Both the position numbers and the translations under genes were made by a program. This document shows positions 17,750-27,076 of a DNA stretch of 64,000 nt, one piece after another. The DNA comes from an uncultured Acetatifactor sp. Its GTDB lineage: Bacteria > Bacillota > Clostridia > Lachnospirales > Lachnospiraceae. The stretch lies in NCBI GenBank assembly GCA_910586835.1, contig CAJUJU010000014.1:1-64000 (forward strand). Reading direction: 5' to 3'. A model generated the notes under the pieces. The model searched no databases. It was given only the letters and a program-made list of their open reading frames with translations, and was not told where the DNA came from. Positions within the stretch are counted from its first letter, which is position 1. Each line of letters starts with the position of its first letter.

Positions 17750-17871
17750 AAAGGGAGGATACTGTTTCCGGGACGATGGTGATCATTGTTTGCGCCGCAT
17801 CAACGTTTCTTCTTGTCAACGGGATTGTTTTCTGCAGAAAAAAGAGGAAAAAAGGTAAAAAGGAATCCTGA
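17749..17871 (+). pseudogene. C-terminal membrane-anchor relic of the GLUG protein
   Basis: In the frame starting at 17749 the sequence reads KREDTVSGT, then a hydrophobic helix MVIIVCAASTFLLVNGIVFC, then a basic tail RKKRKKGKKES and a stop. This is the classic end of a wall-spanning surface protein. It lies one frame away from the GLUG gene and has no start or ribosome binding site of its own. It fits an in-gene deletion that removed the middle and shifted the frame. Confidence 0.6.
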
Positions 17872-17966
17872 CTCCCTACCGCTTCCGTTCTTGCTTTTCC
17901 GGGAATGTCAGGGTAAAATAAAGAAAAACGAGTGGCCGCCATACCGGGCGGGAAGGGAGCAGCGAT

Positions 17967-20243
17967 ATGAATCTTGGAAAGCGGAAGGGCTACAAGGTTT
18001 TCGGGCAGAAGGTTGTGATTGAGTTTGAGCAGGGCAGAGCGGAACTGTGGGCGGTGACTCCAAAGATCATCAATGTATTCTGCGGTCTGGAAAGCGGAAC
18101 ACATGATTCCAAGGCAATTGAAGGGGAGAAACAGCAGCCGGTGGAACTGTCTGTGGAGGAAAAACAGGACGGGCTGTGGATCGGCACGGGCGCAGTGTCC
18201 GTCAGGGTCAGCGACGGTTTTTTTGTGGACTTTTATGATATACAGGGCAGAGAGGTATGTATGGACTACCGGGGAGAGCGCAGACCTCTTCAGGTACTCA
18301 GCGACGAGGCCATAGCCATTCTGGCCGGCGAGGGACATAAGGCGGACAGAAGGCTGGAGCATGCCTTCGACGTGGTGAAACAGCTGCGGGGTGACGAGCA
18401 TTTTTACGGTCTGGGGGATAAGACCGGTTTTCTTGATAAGCGGAATTATGAGTACGAGATGTGGAATTCCGACATTCCGGATCCGCAGGTTGACAGCTTT
18501 AAGGCGCTGTATAAATCCATCCCTTTCTTCATGACCTTGACCGGAGAGCATGTATACGGTATTTTTCTGGATAATACTTACAAGAGCTTCTTTGATATGG
18601 GGAAGGAGTCCCAGGCGTATTATTATTTTGGGGCTGCTGCGGGAAATCTGGACTATTATTATCTGGCAGGGGCCACACTGGCAGAGGTATTGTCGCATTA
18701 TAGTTATCTCACGGGAACCTGTCCCCTGCCCCAGAAGTGGACGCTGGGCTACCACCAGTCCAGATGGGGTTACATGATCCAGGAGGATGTGGAGGAGGTT
18801 GCCGCAGGCATGCGGGAACGGGACATTCCCTGTGATGTGATCCACTTTGATATTGATTACATGCAGGATTACAAGGTGTTTACCTGGAATCAGAAGCGTT
18901 ACCACGGGGATCCGGCAGGCTACCTGCACTCTTTGGCGCAGCGGGGGTTCAAGCCGGTGGTCATCAATGACCCCGGGGTGAAAAAGGAGGCGGGTTATCC
19001 TGTCTATGAGGAGGGCGTTGAGAAGGGCTATTTTGCCAGAACACCCGAGGGGGAAGTTTATATCAATGCCGTATGGCCAGGTGATGCGGCATATCCGGAT
19101 TTCGGCAATCCCCAGGTGCGGGAATGGTGGGGGGAGAACCAGAAGTTCCTGTTGGAGCAGGGGGTCCGGGGAATCTGGAACGATATGAACGAGCCTGCCA
19201 GCTTCAAGGGGCCGCTGCCGGAGGATGTGGTGTTTACGGACGAGGGCAGAGATTCGGATCACGCCAGGATGCACAATGTCTATGGGCATCTGATGGCCAA
19301 GGGGACTTACGAGGGGCTGAAGCGTCTGGACGGGCGCAGACCTTTTGTGATTACCAGGGCCTGCTATGCGGGCAGTCAGAAGTACACTACCTGCTGGACC
19401 GGTGACAATCACAGTATCTGGGCGCATTTGCAGATGGCAATCCCCCAGCTGTGTAATCTGGGGCTTTCCGGTATGCCCTTTGCCGGGACGGACGTGGGAG
19501 GCTTCGGCTCTGATGCCACCGGAGAGCTGTTGGTTCGCTGGGTTCAGGTGGGATGCTTCTCGCCGTTTTTCCGCAATCATTCCGCCATGGGCACCAGACG
19601 GCAGGAGCCCTGGCAGTTTGGCCAGGAGGTTCTGGATATCTATCGGAAGTATGTGAAGCTGCGCTATCACTGGATTCCCTATTTTTATGATTTGTTCCGG
19701 GAGACCGAGCAGACCGGCGCCCCGGTGATGCGGCCTCTGGTGTACCATTATGAGAGGGACGAGACCGCAGCCGTCTGCAATGACGAATTTTTGCTGGGTG
19801 ATCGGATTCTGGTGGCGCCGGTGGTGTCGCAGGGTGTGACCAGAAGGCTGGTGTATCTGCCGGAGGGAACCTGGTATGACTATTGGACGGATCAGCGGTT
19901 TACCGGGCCTGCCTGGATTGTGAAGGAGGCTCCTTTGGACATCTGCCCCGTCTATGTGAAAGCGGGCAGTGCGATTCCTGCCATGGAGCCCATGTCCTAT
20001 GTGGGAGAGAAGGAGGCGGATATCCTGCTTCTGGATGTGTATCCGGGCAGCGGGGAATGGGAGCATTACCAGGACAACGGGGAAGACTTTGCCTATCAGG
20101 ACGGAGAGTACAATCAGTACCGCATCAGGGTTGAGGAGAACGGTACCGTGCAGTGCCGCCTGTCCCATCATGGATATGGAAAAACCTATCGCAGGGTGCT
20201 GGCTGACCGGTTCGGAACCGTAACGGAGGTGGAGGTGCAGTAA
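17967..20243 (+). CDS. GH31-family alpha-glucosidase
   Basis: The 758-residue enzyme has the N-terminal galactose-mutarotase-like domain of GH31, then a (beta/alpha)8 barrel. The nucleophile motif is WNDMNEP with Asp406, and the acid/base motif WTGDN with Asp480. HFDIDYMQDYKVFTW and GTDVGGFG line the active site as in alpha-glucosidases. A C-terminal beta-sandwich follows. No signal peptide is present, so it acts on sugars inside the cell, releasing glucose or a related sugar from alpha-linked oligosaccharides. ATG 17967 is preceded by AAGGGAGCAGCGAT. It is followed by a small gene 31 bases downstream, likely in one transcript. Confidence 0.95.
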   Translation: MNLGKRKGYKVFGQKVVIEFEQGRAELWAVTPKIINVFCGLESGTHDSKAIEGEKQQPVELSVEEKQDGLWIGTGAVSVRVSDGFFVDFYDIQGREVCMDYRGERRPLQVLSDEAIAILAGEGHKADRRLEHAFDVVKQLRGDEHFYGLGDKTGFLDKRNYEYEMWNSDIPDPQVDSFKALYKSIPFFMTLTGEHVYGIFLDNTYKSFFDMGKESQAYYYFGAAAGNLDYYYLAGATLAEVLSHYSYLTGTCPLPQKWTLGYHQSRWGYMIQEDVEEVAAGMRERDIPCDVIHFDIDYMQDYKVFTWNQKRYHGDPAGYLHSLAQRGFKPVVINDPGVKKEAGYPVYEEGVEKGYFARTPEGEVYINAVWPGDAAYPDFGNPQVREWWGENQKFLLEQGVRGIWNDMNEPASFKGPLPEDVVFTDEGRDSDHARMHNVYGHLMAKGTYEGLKRLDGRRPFVITRACYAGSQKYTTCWTGDNHSIWAHLQMAIPQLCNLGLSGMPFAGTDVGGFGSDATGELLVRWVQVGCFSPFFRNHSAMGTRRQEPWQFGQEVLDIYRKYVKLRYHWIPYFYDLFRETEQTGAPVMRPLVYHYERDETAAVCNDEFLLGDRILVAPVVSQGVTRRLVYLPEGTWYDYWTDQRFTGPAWIVKEAPLDICPVYVKAGSAIPAMEPMSYVGEKEADILLLDVYPGSGEWEHYQDNGEDFAYQDGEYNQYRIRVEENGTVQCRLSHHGYGKTYRRVLADRFGTVTEVEVQ

Positions 20244-20274
20244 CCGGCATCATGGAATCAGAGGAGGCGGCAAT

Positions 20275-20496
20275 ATGGAAGAGGAAAAACTGATAGAGGA
20301 CATTTTGCGTCACCTGGATCAGGAAACCCGGATGGGCGTGGTTCGCATGAGCGTGGAGATGGACGAGGAGAAGAGCACAGGCGGACAGGTGTCCCACAAG
20401 TGCTGTAATATGTACGGCCGCCCGGCAAATGAGACGGTGGGGCTATTGGACTGCTATACGGACAGGAACGCGGGGCGGCCGGACAATGAGCGGTGA
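20275..20496 (+). CDS. Small protein of unknown function
   Basis: Seventy-three residues follow a good GGAGGCGGCAAT ribosome binding site. The N-terminus EEEKLIEDILRHLDQETRMG is acidic and helical. The rest contains a CC pair and one more Cys (HKCCNMYG, LLDCYTD), which could bind a metal. I cannot name a family. The gene is 31 bases after the GH31 gene on the same strand and ends 37 bases before the stop of the convergent large gene. Confidence 0.6.
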   Translation: MEEEKLIEDILRHLDQETRMGVVRMSVEMDEEKSTGGQVSHKCCNMYGRPANETVGLLDCYTDRNAGRPDNER

Positions 20497-20533
20497 CGCA
20501 GACGAAAACGCGGCTGTCCGGCCGGTGAAAGAA

Positions 20534-22993
20534 TTATATCGACTGTGGCAGAGAAGCTGTGTTCACAAAGGACTCCAGCTCCTGTTCCGTCATGTCGGGT
20601 TGCGCTTCCTTATATTCCCGGAGCTTCCGGAACCATGCAAGTATCTCCCGGAAGTCTTCCGCTTCCTTTTGGGTTCTCCGCTTTCCGGTATGGCGGCTAT
20701 GAAATCCGAAGTTTGTTTTCAGGGTGGTTTCCCAGAGGGGATCCTCAAGTAATTCGAAAATCTGGTGAAACGTTATCTTCGGCCTGACACTGGCAGAGTT
20801 GGTTTTGCGGTATAAGTGTGCTGTGGGAGAGTTCGAAGTCATGTGGAGTTCATTTTTCATGTACTGGTAAAAACTGGTGTCGGGTGTCTGCTGTCCGCCC
20901 TGCGCCGCGGGAGCCTGGGAGTCCAGGATCGCGGCCTTAATCTGCTCCCTTTGCACATCCGGTACACTTTGGGCGAAGAATACCTGGCTTATGCAGTCAC
21001 GCGAAAGGCTTATGGGATCAAAAATCTGAACCTCCAGTTGTTCCAGATCATCGTTGGAGCCGGTTTGGCCAAGGGCCAGACGGACCAATGCTTGTCCCAG
21101 ACGAACCAAATATCCGAACGCGTCGGTTCCCGGAATCAGCAGCTCCGCAGTCAGATGGTTTCTGTCGCACAGACTGGCAAAGGCGTTGAGGACGAAGGCC
21201 GCAGGGTCGGTATATCCGCGGAATCGGTCACCGAAGGTGTACATACAATTTTGGAACCTGTTTTTTCGGAATACCAGAACCACATCGCCGTAGGTTCCCG
21301 CGCGTAAGCCCTGATTCAGGCCGTGGTAATTTTGGGCTCCGGGCAGGCACAGTGTTCCAAAGACTGCGGGCTGCGCGTCCGGCTGTTTGCCGGCGAACAG
21401 TCTGTTTTTGTTGGAGCGGAAGATGGGATAGGATATGCCGCGCTCGGCTCCCTCCGGGGATTCTGCCGACAGCAGTGCGGTGTAGGAGATATCCCGATCG
21501 TCTCTGCGTTGGGTGCGGGGTTGTGTATATCCTGCAGCGATTCCGGGAGGCTCGCCGGGCTGAGGGCGGTGGAATCGTATTTCCCGGTCTGTGGTGAGGA
21601 GTTCCTCCAGGGAAATGTAGGAGACCGGGGTGCCGGGCTTCATGGTTCTTTCCAGGGGCGTCCGGTTCTGGGGAGCCAGTTCCCGGGACAGCAGATCGGA
21701 AGCAAAACGTGTGACGCAGACGGGAGCCTCCCTTATGCGGTTGGAGATGGTGTGCAGCAACCCGTCACAAAAGGCTTCGTCCGGATTCAGGTCGGGGGCT
21801 ATGTCGCGGCAGCGGGCTGCAATTCCTGCAATGGCTTTTTGCCTCAGATCCGTCACGGGCTGTGGGGCGGCGCCTTCAGGCTGTCTTTCTGCGGCTTCTC
21901 CCGGCTGCGCTGCCGCCTGCTCAAATGATTTTGCCTCATGGCGCCGTGCCTTTATGATGGCGGGAGGGCTCCCCTGATATTTTCCCGGCCGTCCGTCCTG
22001 AGCGGGATCCAGAAAGAGAGTCCTCAGCTTTTGCAGTTTGGCTGTCGCAGCGTCGCTCCAGTGTTCTTCGTCGGGAGCGGCATCTGTGTGGGCATGGTTT
22101 TCCGCCCTTGTCAGGCTCCGTCCCAGGAAAACCTCGGAATACAGGCCTGCGGCGTCGTCGATGGAGAGCTTTTGTGTCCTGGCGGTATATACATTTTTTC
22201 CGCTTTGTTCCAGATTCTTCATCGCGGTAAGCTGGATCAGAGTCTGTGTTTCCATCAGCCCAAACAGGTCTTCCCGTTCCATTTCCAGAGTGTTTGACAG
22301 TCTCAGAAGAACAGCCGCCGCATCCTGGGAGTTGAGATCGTCGTGCAGGTACATCAGGACAGGATTTCCCCAGTCAAGGGAACCGGCCCTTTTCGGAGTC
22401 GTTTGTCCCGGGTTTGCTTCCGGGGCGGGAGAGAGGCGTTCCGTCAGCTTTCCCAGGATTTGCTCCGATGCGCCAGGGTCTCCCAGCCAGTGAGCCAGCA
22501 TGCGGGAGATACCGTTCAGAATCGCTCCGAGCCGCAGGAGAAAAGTGTGCTCATCCGGAGTGCGTGAAGCACGCTGGTGGATTATGGCGAGCTGTTCCAG
22601 GATGAATTCCTGAATGGTTGCCTCCCGGGTTTCAGGGTTATAGGCATAGGTGTTGTGGGAGCCGGAGTTTAGAATGTTGCTGTCGTTGAGCTTGTTATAA
22701 TTCATGTGCTGATTCTTCAGGAGGGCCGCCCGGTCCGACGGGATGCCCAGAGCGGCAAGCAGAGCGTCGATCCACTCCTGCGGATTGGGCTTTTCTCTCC
22801 GCAGTTTCGAAATAGAAAATTTTTCCGTGCTCGTGTCTGCTGCATAGATGATTCGCGTGTCATTGAGGGAAGGGTTCGGGGTCTGCTCCGGGGCAGTTTG
22901 AGGGGGAACTGCGGCGGGGGTGGCAGAGGAAGGTTTCATTGCTTTTTTATTTCGGTGAGCCGGTAAATCGGTTGTTGACACATGTGAGATCAT
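20534..22993 (-). CDS. Large hydrophilic protein of unknown function
   Basis: The product has 819 residues from ATG 22993, chosen because AAAGGAG lies seven bases upstream; a GTG at 23062 would add 23 residues but lacks such a site. The N-terminal 60 residues are Pro/Ala/Thr-rich and look disordered. A helical region follows (about 70-300), then a Gln/Pro/Ala-rich linker (about 350-380). The C-terminal half has LPGAQNYHGLNQGLRAGTYG followed by DVVLVFRKNRFQNCMYTFGD (residues 568-588). The pattern of Y-G-D/N-V, a beta strand, then Y-T-x-G-D reminds me of DUF3626-like or ADP-ribosyltransferase-like folds, but this is weak. No signal peptide or membrane helix is seen. It stands alone on the minus strand. 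Confidence 0.8.
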   Translation of the reverse strand: MISHVSTTDLPAHRNKKAMKPSSATPAAVPPQTAPEQTPNPSLNDTRIIYAADTSTEKFSISKLRREKPNPQEWIDALLAALGIPSDRAALLKNQHMNYNKLNDSNILNSGSHNTYAYNPETREATIQEFILEQLAIIHQRASRTPDEHTFLLRLGAILNGISRMLAHWLGDPGASEQILGKLTERLSPAPEANPGQTTPKRAGSLDWGNPVLMYLHDDLNSQDAAAVLLRLSNTLEMEREDLFGLMETQTLIQLTAMKNLEQSGKNVYTARTQKLSIDDAAGLYSEVFLGRSLTRAENHAHTDAAPDEEHWSDAATAKLQKLRTLFLDPAQDGRPGKYQGSPPAIIKARRHEAKSFEQAAAQPGEAAERQPEGAAPQPVTDLRQKAIAGIAARCRDIAPDLNPDEAFCDGLLHTISNRIREAPVCVTRFASDLLSRELAPQNRTPLERTMKPGTPVSYISLEELLTTDREIRFHRPQPGEPPGIAAGYTQPRTQRRDDRDISYTALLSAESPEGAERGISYPIFRSNKNRLFAGKQPDAQPAVFGTLCLPGAQNYHGLNQGLRAGTYGDVVLVFRKNRFQNCMYTFGDRFRGYTDPAAFVLNAFASLCDRNHLTAELLIPGTDAFGYLVRLGQALVRLALGQTGSNDDLEQLEVQIFDPISLSRDCISQVFFAQSVPDVQREQIKAAILDSQAPAAQGGQQTPDTSFYQYMKNELHMTSNSPTAHLYRKTNSASVRPKITFHQIFELLEDPLWETTLKTNFGFHSRHTGKRRTQKEAEDFREILAWFRKLREYKEAQPDMTEQELESFVNTASLPQSI

Positions 22994-23163
22994 ATCGGCG
23001 CTCCTTTCTGCGTGGGCGGCGGAGCCGTTTTTGTTCGGCTGCCCGGTGTTCTGGATATTCACATTTTATCATGCGGAGCGTGGCGTTCCCCGGTTTTACT
23101 ATCAAATGATAGATGCGCTGTGGGGCGGGCGGAAAACAATTCCGGTCAGACGGCGCTTAGTCG

Positions 23164-23192
23164 TTGACGGGAACGGCTCCAGCGGCTAAAAT
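23164..23192 (+). promoter_or_regulatory. Predicted promoter of the esterase-MATE transcript
   Basis: TTGACG (23164-23169) and TAAAAT (23187-23192) lie 17 bases apart, in the gap between the divergent minus-strand gene and the esterase gene. Confidence 0.55.
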
Positions 23193-23276
23193 TGTATCAA
23201 AGGTATTATTCAGGTAATTGCGAAATTACACAATTTGGTTTGCAGAAAAGAAGGTTTCGCAATAGAGAGGGGAAAT

Positions 23277-25607
23277 ATGCACACAGACAGAAATCAGGCG
23301 TTGACCATGCATCCCATGTTCTTTGATCCTATCTATAAGAGGGTTTATCTGGAAGAGAAAGACGGCAGAAAAAGCCTGAAATATAAGGATGACATTTGGG
23401 GTGTGCGGCTGGAGGATAACGGGGACGTGACCTTTGCCATGTATGCGCCCACGGCACAGTCAGTGGAGGTGGCAGGACTGGGAGGCAGCATGGGCAGTGA
23501 GCGAATCGCCCTGAACAGGGAGGAAAACGGCTGCTTTACCCGGACGGTGTCGGGCATCGCCCCCGGCTTCCATTATCACTTCTGGTATGTGGACGGAGTG
23601 CAGGTGACGAATCCAGCGGCGCCGGTGGCATACGGCTGCTTTGGGGCGACCAACTTTTTTGAGGTTCCCAAAGAGGGGGAGGATTTCTGGTTTCTGAAGG
23701 ATGTGCCTCACGGCGACGTTCAGATCAGAACCTATGTGTCCTGCGTCAACAATCATGTGAAAAAATGCTATATCTACACACCGCCGTCCTACAGCGCAGA
23801 GCCGGAAAAAAGGTATCCGGTGCTCTATGTGCAGCACGGTGTGGGGGAGGATGAGACGGGATGGATCTGGAACGGCAAGCTGAATTTTATTCTGGATAAT
23901 CTGATCGCGGAGGGCCGCTGCAGGGAGATGTTGGTGGTGATGTGCTGCGGCTATGCGTTTCAGAAGGACGAGGATCCCGTATTTTTCCCGGGAGATTTTG
24001 ACAGGGAGCTGATGGAGAGTGTGGTTCCGTTTATCGACAGCAGCTTTCGGACGGCGAAGGGAAGGAGCAACAGGGCCATGGCAGGTCTTTCCCTGGGATC
24101 GGCGCAGGCCGTTCAGATCGTTGCCAGGTATCAGGAATCTTTTGCGCACCTGGGTGTGTTTTCCGGTCCCAGGGACGAGGAGATGGAGCGTATCCTTGAC
24201 AGGAATGGGGAGTATCCCATGGAGACGGTTCTGATGACCGCCGGTGAAGGGGAGACGGGACTTGCGGAAAGGCAGAGGAGCTATACGGAGCAGTTTGAGC
24301 GGCTTGGAACGGCGGGGGGACAGAGAAGCTACCCGGGCTTTCATGAGTGGCATGTGTGGAGAGCCAGCCTGCGGGATTTTGCGGAGCTGATCTTCCGCGG
24401 GGAAGGCGGAGAGGAACCGGAGGCAGTTTTTTCCTGTCAGGAGAGGGTTCTTTCCAGGGAACAGCTGGACCGACAGACCATGGCGGAACATCTGCTGATG
24501 TTCGATCCTGTCTATAAGGGGCTGATCCTTGCCGTGGACGAGCAGGGGAGACCCGCCGGAAGATACCGGGATCAGCACTGCGGTGTGGAGGTGACGGATC
24601 CGGGGAGCAATACGGCCAGGTTCTGGTTCCGGGCGGAGGGAGCGAAGACCGTGGAGGCGGATATCTGGGGCATGGGTGTGTTCGCACTGGAAAAAGGCTC
24701 CGACGGCTGGTGGAACTGTCAGGTGACGGGAATCGAAAAGGGCTTTCACTATTATGGGATTCGGGTCAACGGCGTCGATGTGCTGGACGGAAATGCGCCG
24801 GTGGGTTACGGCGGTTTCCGATGTGTGAATTATCTGGAAATGCCGGAGGAGGACTTTGAGGAATACAGGCTCAGACAGGTGCCTCACGGAACCGTACATC
24901 TGAATTATTACCCTTCGGAGCAGACGGGCCGGATCAAGCTTTGCTATGTCTATACCCCGGCTTCCTACGACAGAGAGCCGGAGCGCAGATATCCGGTGCT
25001 CTATCTGCAGCATGGCGGCGGGGAAAACGAGTCCGGGTGGCTCTGGCAGGGGAAGCTTGCCAATCTGGCGGACAATCTGATTGCGGCAGGCAGTATGCAG
25101 GAGATGATCATTGTCATGAACACGGGTTATTCCTTCCCGGACAGCGGGGCGTATCATCCGGCTCTGGGCGCTTTTCCGGAGGAGGCTGCGGACAGCGCCG
25201 TGCCCTTTATCGACAGAACCTACCGGACGATTTCCGACAGAACCCACAGGGCCATGGCCGGGCTTTCCATGGGCGGTATGCAGACTCAGAGGTGTGTCTT
25301 TGCCCATCCGGAGCTGTTTGCCTGGGCAGGTATTTTTTCCGGCGGGCTTGTCATCCGGGACGAGGAGGTGGATTACAGCGATGTGCTTTTGAACCCGGAA
25401 CGATTTGCGGAGCGGTTCCGTCTGCTGTATGTGGCCTGCGGCACACAGGAGGTTCACTTTGTGGGTACAAGGGAGGCGGAGGAGACCGTGCTGGCAGCAG
25501 GGACGCCCATCGTCACCTTTGAGGATTACGGATATCATGACTGGACCTTCTGGAGACACTGCGCCAATGATTTTCTGAGAAGGCTTTTTGTCGGAGGCGA
25601 GGGATGA
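23277..25607 (+). CDS. Tandem-duplicated esterase with E-set (CBM48-like) domains
   Basis: The 776-residue protein is two copies of one module. Each begins FDPVYKG or FDPIYKR, has an immunoglobulin-like E-set domain of about 110 residues, and then an esterase D type alpha/beta hydrolase. Copy 1 has the nucleophile elbow AGLSLGSAQ (Ser272) and a C-terminal His in GFHEWHVWR. Copy 2 has AGLSMGGMQ (Ser664) and His754 in GYHDWTFWR. This is the arrangement of CE1-like feruloyl or acetyl-xylan esterases, which deacylate plant polysaccharides. No signal peptide is seen, so it should act on imported oligosaccharides. ATG 23277 follows GAGAGGGGAAAT. The stop overlaps the MATE gene start (ATGA). Confidence 0.88.
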   Translation: MHTDRNQALTMHPMFFDPIYKRVYLEEKDGRKSLKYKDDIWGVRLEDNGDVTFAMYAPTAQSVEVAGLGGSMGSERIALNREENGCFTRTVSGIAPGFHYHFWYVDGVQVTNPAAPVAYGCFGATNFFEVPKEGEDFWFLKDVPHGDVQIRTYVSCVNNHVKKCYIYTPPSYSAEPEKRYPVLYVQHGVGEDETGWIWNGKLNFILDNLIAEGRCREMLVVMCCGYAFQKDEDPVFFPGDFDRELMESVVPFIDSSFRTAKGRSNRAMAGLSLGSAQAVQIVARYQESFAHLGVFSGPRDEEMERILDRNGEYPMETVLMTAGEGETGLAERQRSYTEQFERLGTAGGQRSYPGFHEWHVWRASLRDFAELIFRGEGGEEPEAVFSCQERVLSREQLDRQTMAEHLLMFDPVYKGLILAVDEQGRPAGRYRDQHCGVEVTDPGSNTARFWFRAEGAKTVEADIWGMGVFALEKGSDGWWNCQVTGIEKGFHYYGIRVNGVDVLDGNAPVGYGGFRCVNYLEMPEEDFEEYRLRQVPHGTVHLNYYPSEQTGRIKLCYVYTPASYDREPERRYPVLYLQHGGGENESGWLWQGKLANLADNLIAAGSMQEMIIVMNTGYSFPDSGAYHPALGAFPEEAADSAVPFIDRTYRTISDRTHRAMAGLSMGGMQTQRCVFAHPELFAWAGIFSGGLVIRDEEVDYSDVLLNPERFAERFRLLYVACGTQEVHFVGTREAEETVLAAGTPIVTFEDYGYHDWTFWRHCANDFLRRLFVGGEG

Positions 25608-26998
25608 CCAGAGCGTTAAAAAAGCTGTTCTCGGAGGACAGGGCATTTTACGTGAGGGTGCTGACGCTGGCAATGCCCATTGCGCTGCAGAGTCTGATTA
25701 CAGTGGGCGTCAATATGCTGGATACCATCATGGTGGGGAAGCTTGGGGAGGAGGCGCTTTCGGCTTCCTCCCTGGCCAACCAGTTTATCAATATCTATCA
25801 TATCTTCTGTATGGGGCTGGGCATGGGAGCGTCGGTGCTGGTGTCGCGGTATTGGGGGATGCGGGAGAGCGAGCCCGAGAAGGCGGAAAAGGCCCTGAAG
25901 AAGACAATCTGTATCATGGTGCGGCTGACGCTGGGGCTGGCGCTTCTGTTTGCCGTGGCTACCGCCCTGATCCCGGGGGCCATCATGAGAATGTATACTC
26001 CGGAGGAATCCATTGTCTCACTGGGTGTCACCTATTTCAAATATTCCATTGTCACCTACTTTTTCCTGGGCCTGTCCCTTGTCTGCACCATTGTGCTGCG
26101 CAGCGTGGGGCAGGTGAGAATGCCCCTGTATGTATCCATGGGAGCTTTCTTTGTGAACCTTGCCGCCAACTATGCCCTTATTTTCGGAAAACTTGGGATG
26201 CCGAAGCTGGGCATCGCAGGCGCGGCGCTGGGAACCCTTTTGGCCAGAGTGTTTGAGGCCGGCATGATCTGCGGCTATCTGTTTTTTCGGGACAGGGCTA
26301 TCGGCTTTCGCATCAGACACCTGGGTATGAAGACCGGGGATTTGATGGGGGAGTATATCCGCATCAGCCTTCCCGTGCTGATCAGCGACGGCATTCTGGC
26401 CATTGGGAACAATACCGTGGCTATGGTGATCGGACGTCTGGGCATGGCTTTTGTGGCGGCCAATGCAGTCACCAGCGTGACCCAGCAGATGAGCAATGTG
26501 CTTGCCCAGGGGGCGGCCCAGGCCGGAGCTATCGTCACCGGGCAGACCCTGGGGGAGGGAGAGCGGGAAAAGGCCCAGAGTCAGGGCTATGCCTTCCTGG
26601 GGCTGGGACTGTGTCTGGGGCTGTTTGCCGGCGCGGTGATTATGCTGATCAGCGGGCCTGTCATTCGGGCCTACAGCATGTCCCGGGAGACTGCGGAGGT
26701 GGCGGGACAGCTGATGGACGCCATCGCCTTTATCATGATTTTTCAGTCCGCCAACAGCATCATGACCAAGGGGGTGCTGCGGGGCGGCGGAGACACAAAG
26801 ATGCTGATGCTTGCGGACAACATTTTCCTGTGGCTGCTGTCGATACCCATGGGACTGCTGGCAGGGTTTGTGCTGGGGCTTCCGGCCTTTTGGATTTATA
26901 CCTGTCTGAAGGCGGATCAGATCGCAAAGGCGGTGTGGTGTGTCTTCCGGCTGAGAAGCGGAAAATGGATCAAAAAGATCACCACCGGAAAGATCTGA
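25604..26998 (+). CDS. MATE-family efflux transporter
   Basis: The product has 464 residues, with 12 predicted membrane helices in two similar halves. The start region has PIALQSLITVGVNMLDTIMVGKLG, the typical first MATE helix pair. GIAGAALGTLLAR and GAAQAGAIVTGQTLGEGE are family-typical loops. MATE proteins export cationic drugs or metabolites in exchange for Na+ or H+. Its ATG overlaps the esterase stop by four bases, so the two are translationally coupled, although a functional link is not obvious. Confidence 0.93.
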   Translation: MTRALKKLFSEDRAFYVRVLTLAMPIALQSLITVGVNMLDTIMVGKLGEEALSASSLANQFINIYHIFCMGLGMGASVLVSRYWGMRESEPEKAEKALKKTICIMVRLTLGLALLFAVATALIPGAIMRMYTPEESIVSLGVTYFKYSIVTYFFLGLSLVCTIVLRSVGQVRMPLYVSMGAFFVNLAANYALIFGKLGMPKLGIAGAALGTLLARVFEAGMICGYLFFRDRAIGFRIRHLGMKTGDLMGEYIRISLPVLISDGILAIGNNTVAMVIGRLGMAFVAANAVTSVTQQMSNVLAQGAAQAGAIVTGQTLGEGEREKAQSQGYAFLGLGLCLGLFAGAVIMLISGPVIRAYSMSRETAEVAGQLMDAIAFIMIFQSANSIMTKGVLRGGGDTKMLMLADNIFLWLLSIPMGLLAGFVLGLPAFWIYTCLKADQIAKAVWCVFRLRSGKWIKKITTGKI

Positions 26999-27076
26999 AC
27001 AGAAGGAAACAGACCGGTGTAAACGGTTTGTGACAGCGGAGGACGGAAAGTCAGAAGGGAGAAAGAGAGACTGCGG

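Noticed and set aside
17715..20171. Very long antisense frame of about 818 codons opposite the GH31 gene.
   Set aside because: The plus strand encodes an obvious GH31 enzyme with all motifs. The minus-strand product has Pro/His/Leu-rich composition typical of a shadow frame.
23213..23229. Imperfect palindrome GTAATTGCGAAATTAC upstream of the esterase gene.
   Set aside because: It is short and AT-rich, with no second copy seen, so a regulatory role is not supported.
23460..25673. Long antisense frame opposite the tandem esterase gene.
   Set aside because: The esterase has clear catalytic motifs in both halves; the antisense product has shadow composition and no ribosome binding site.
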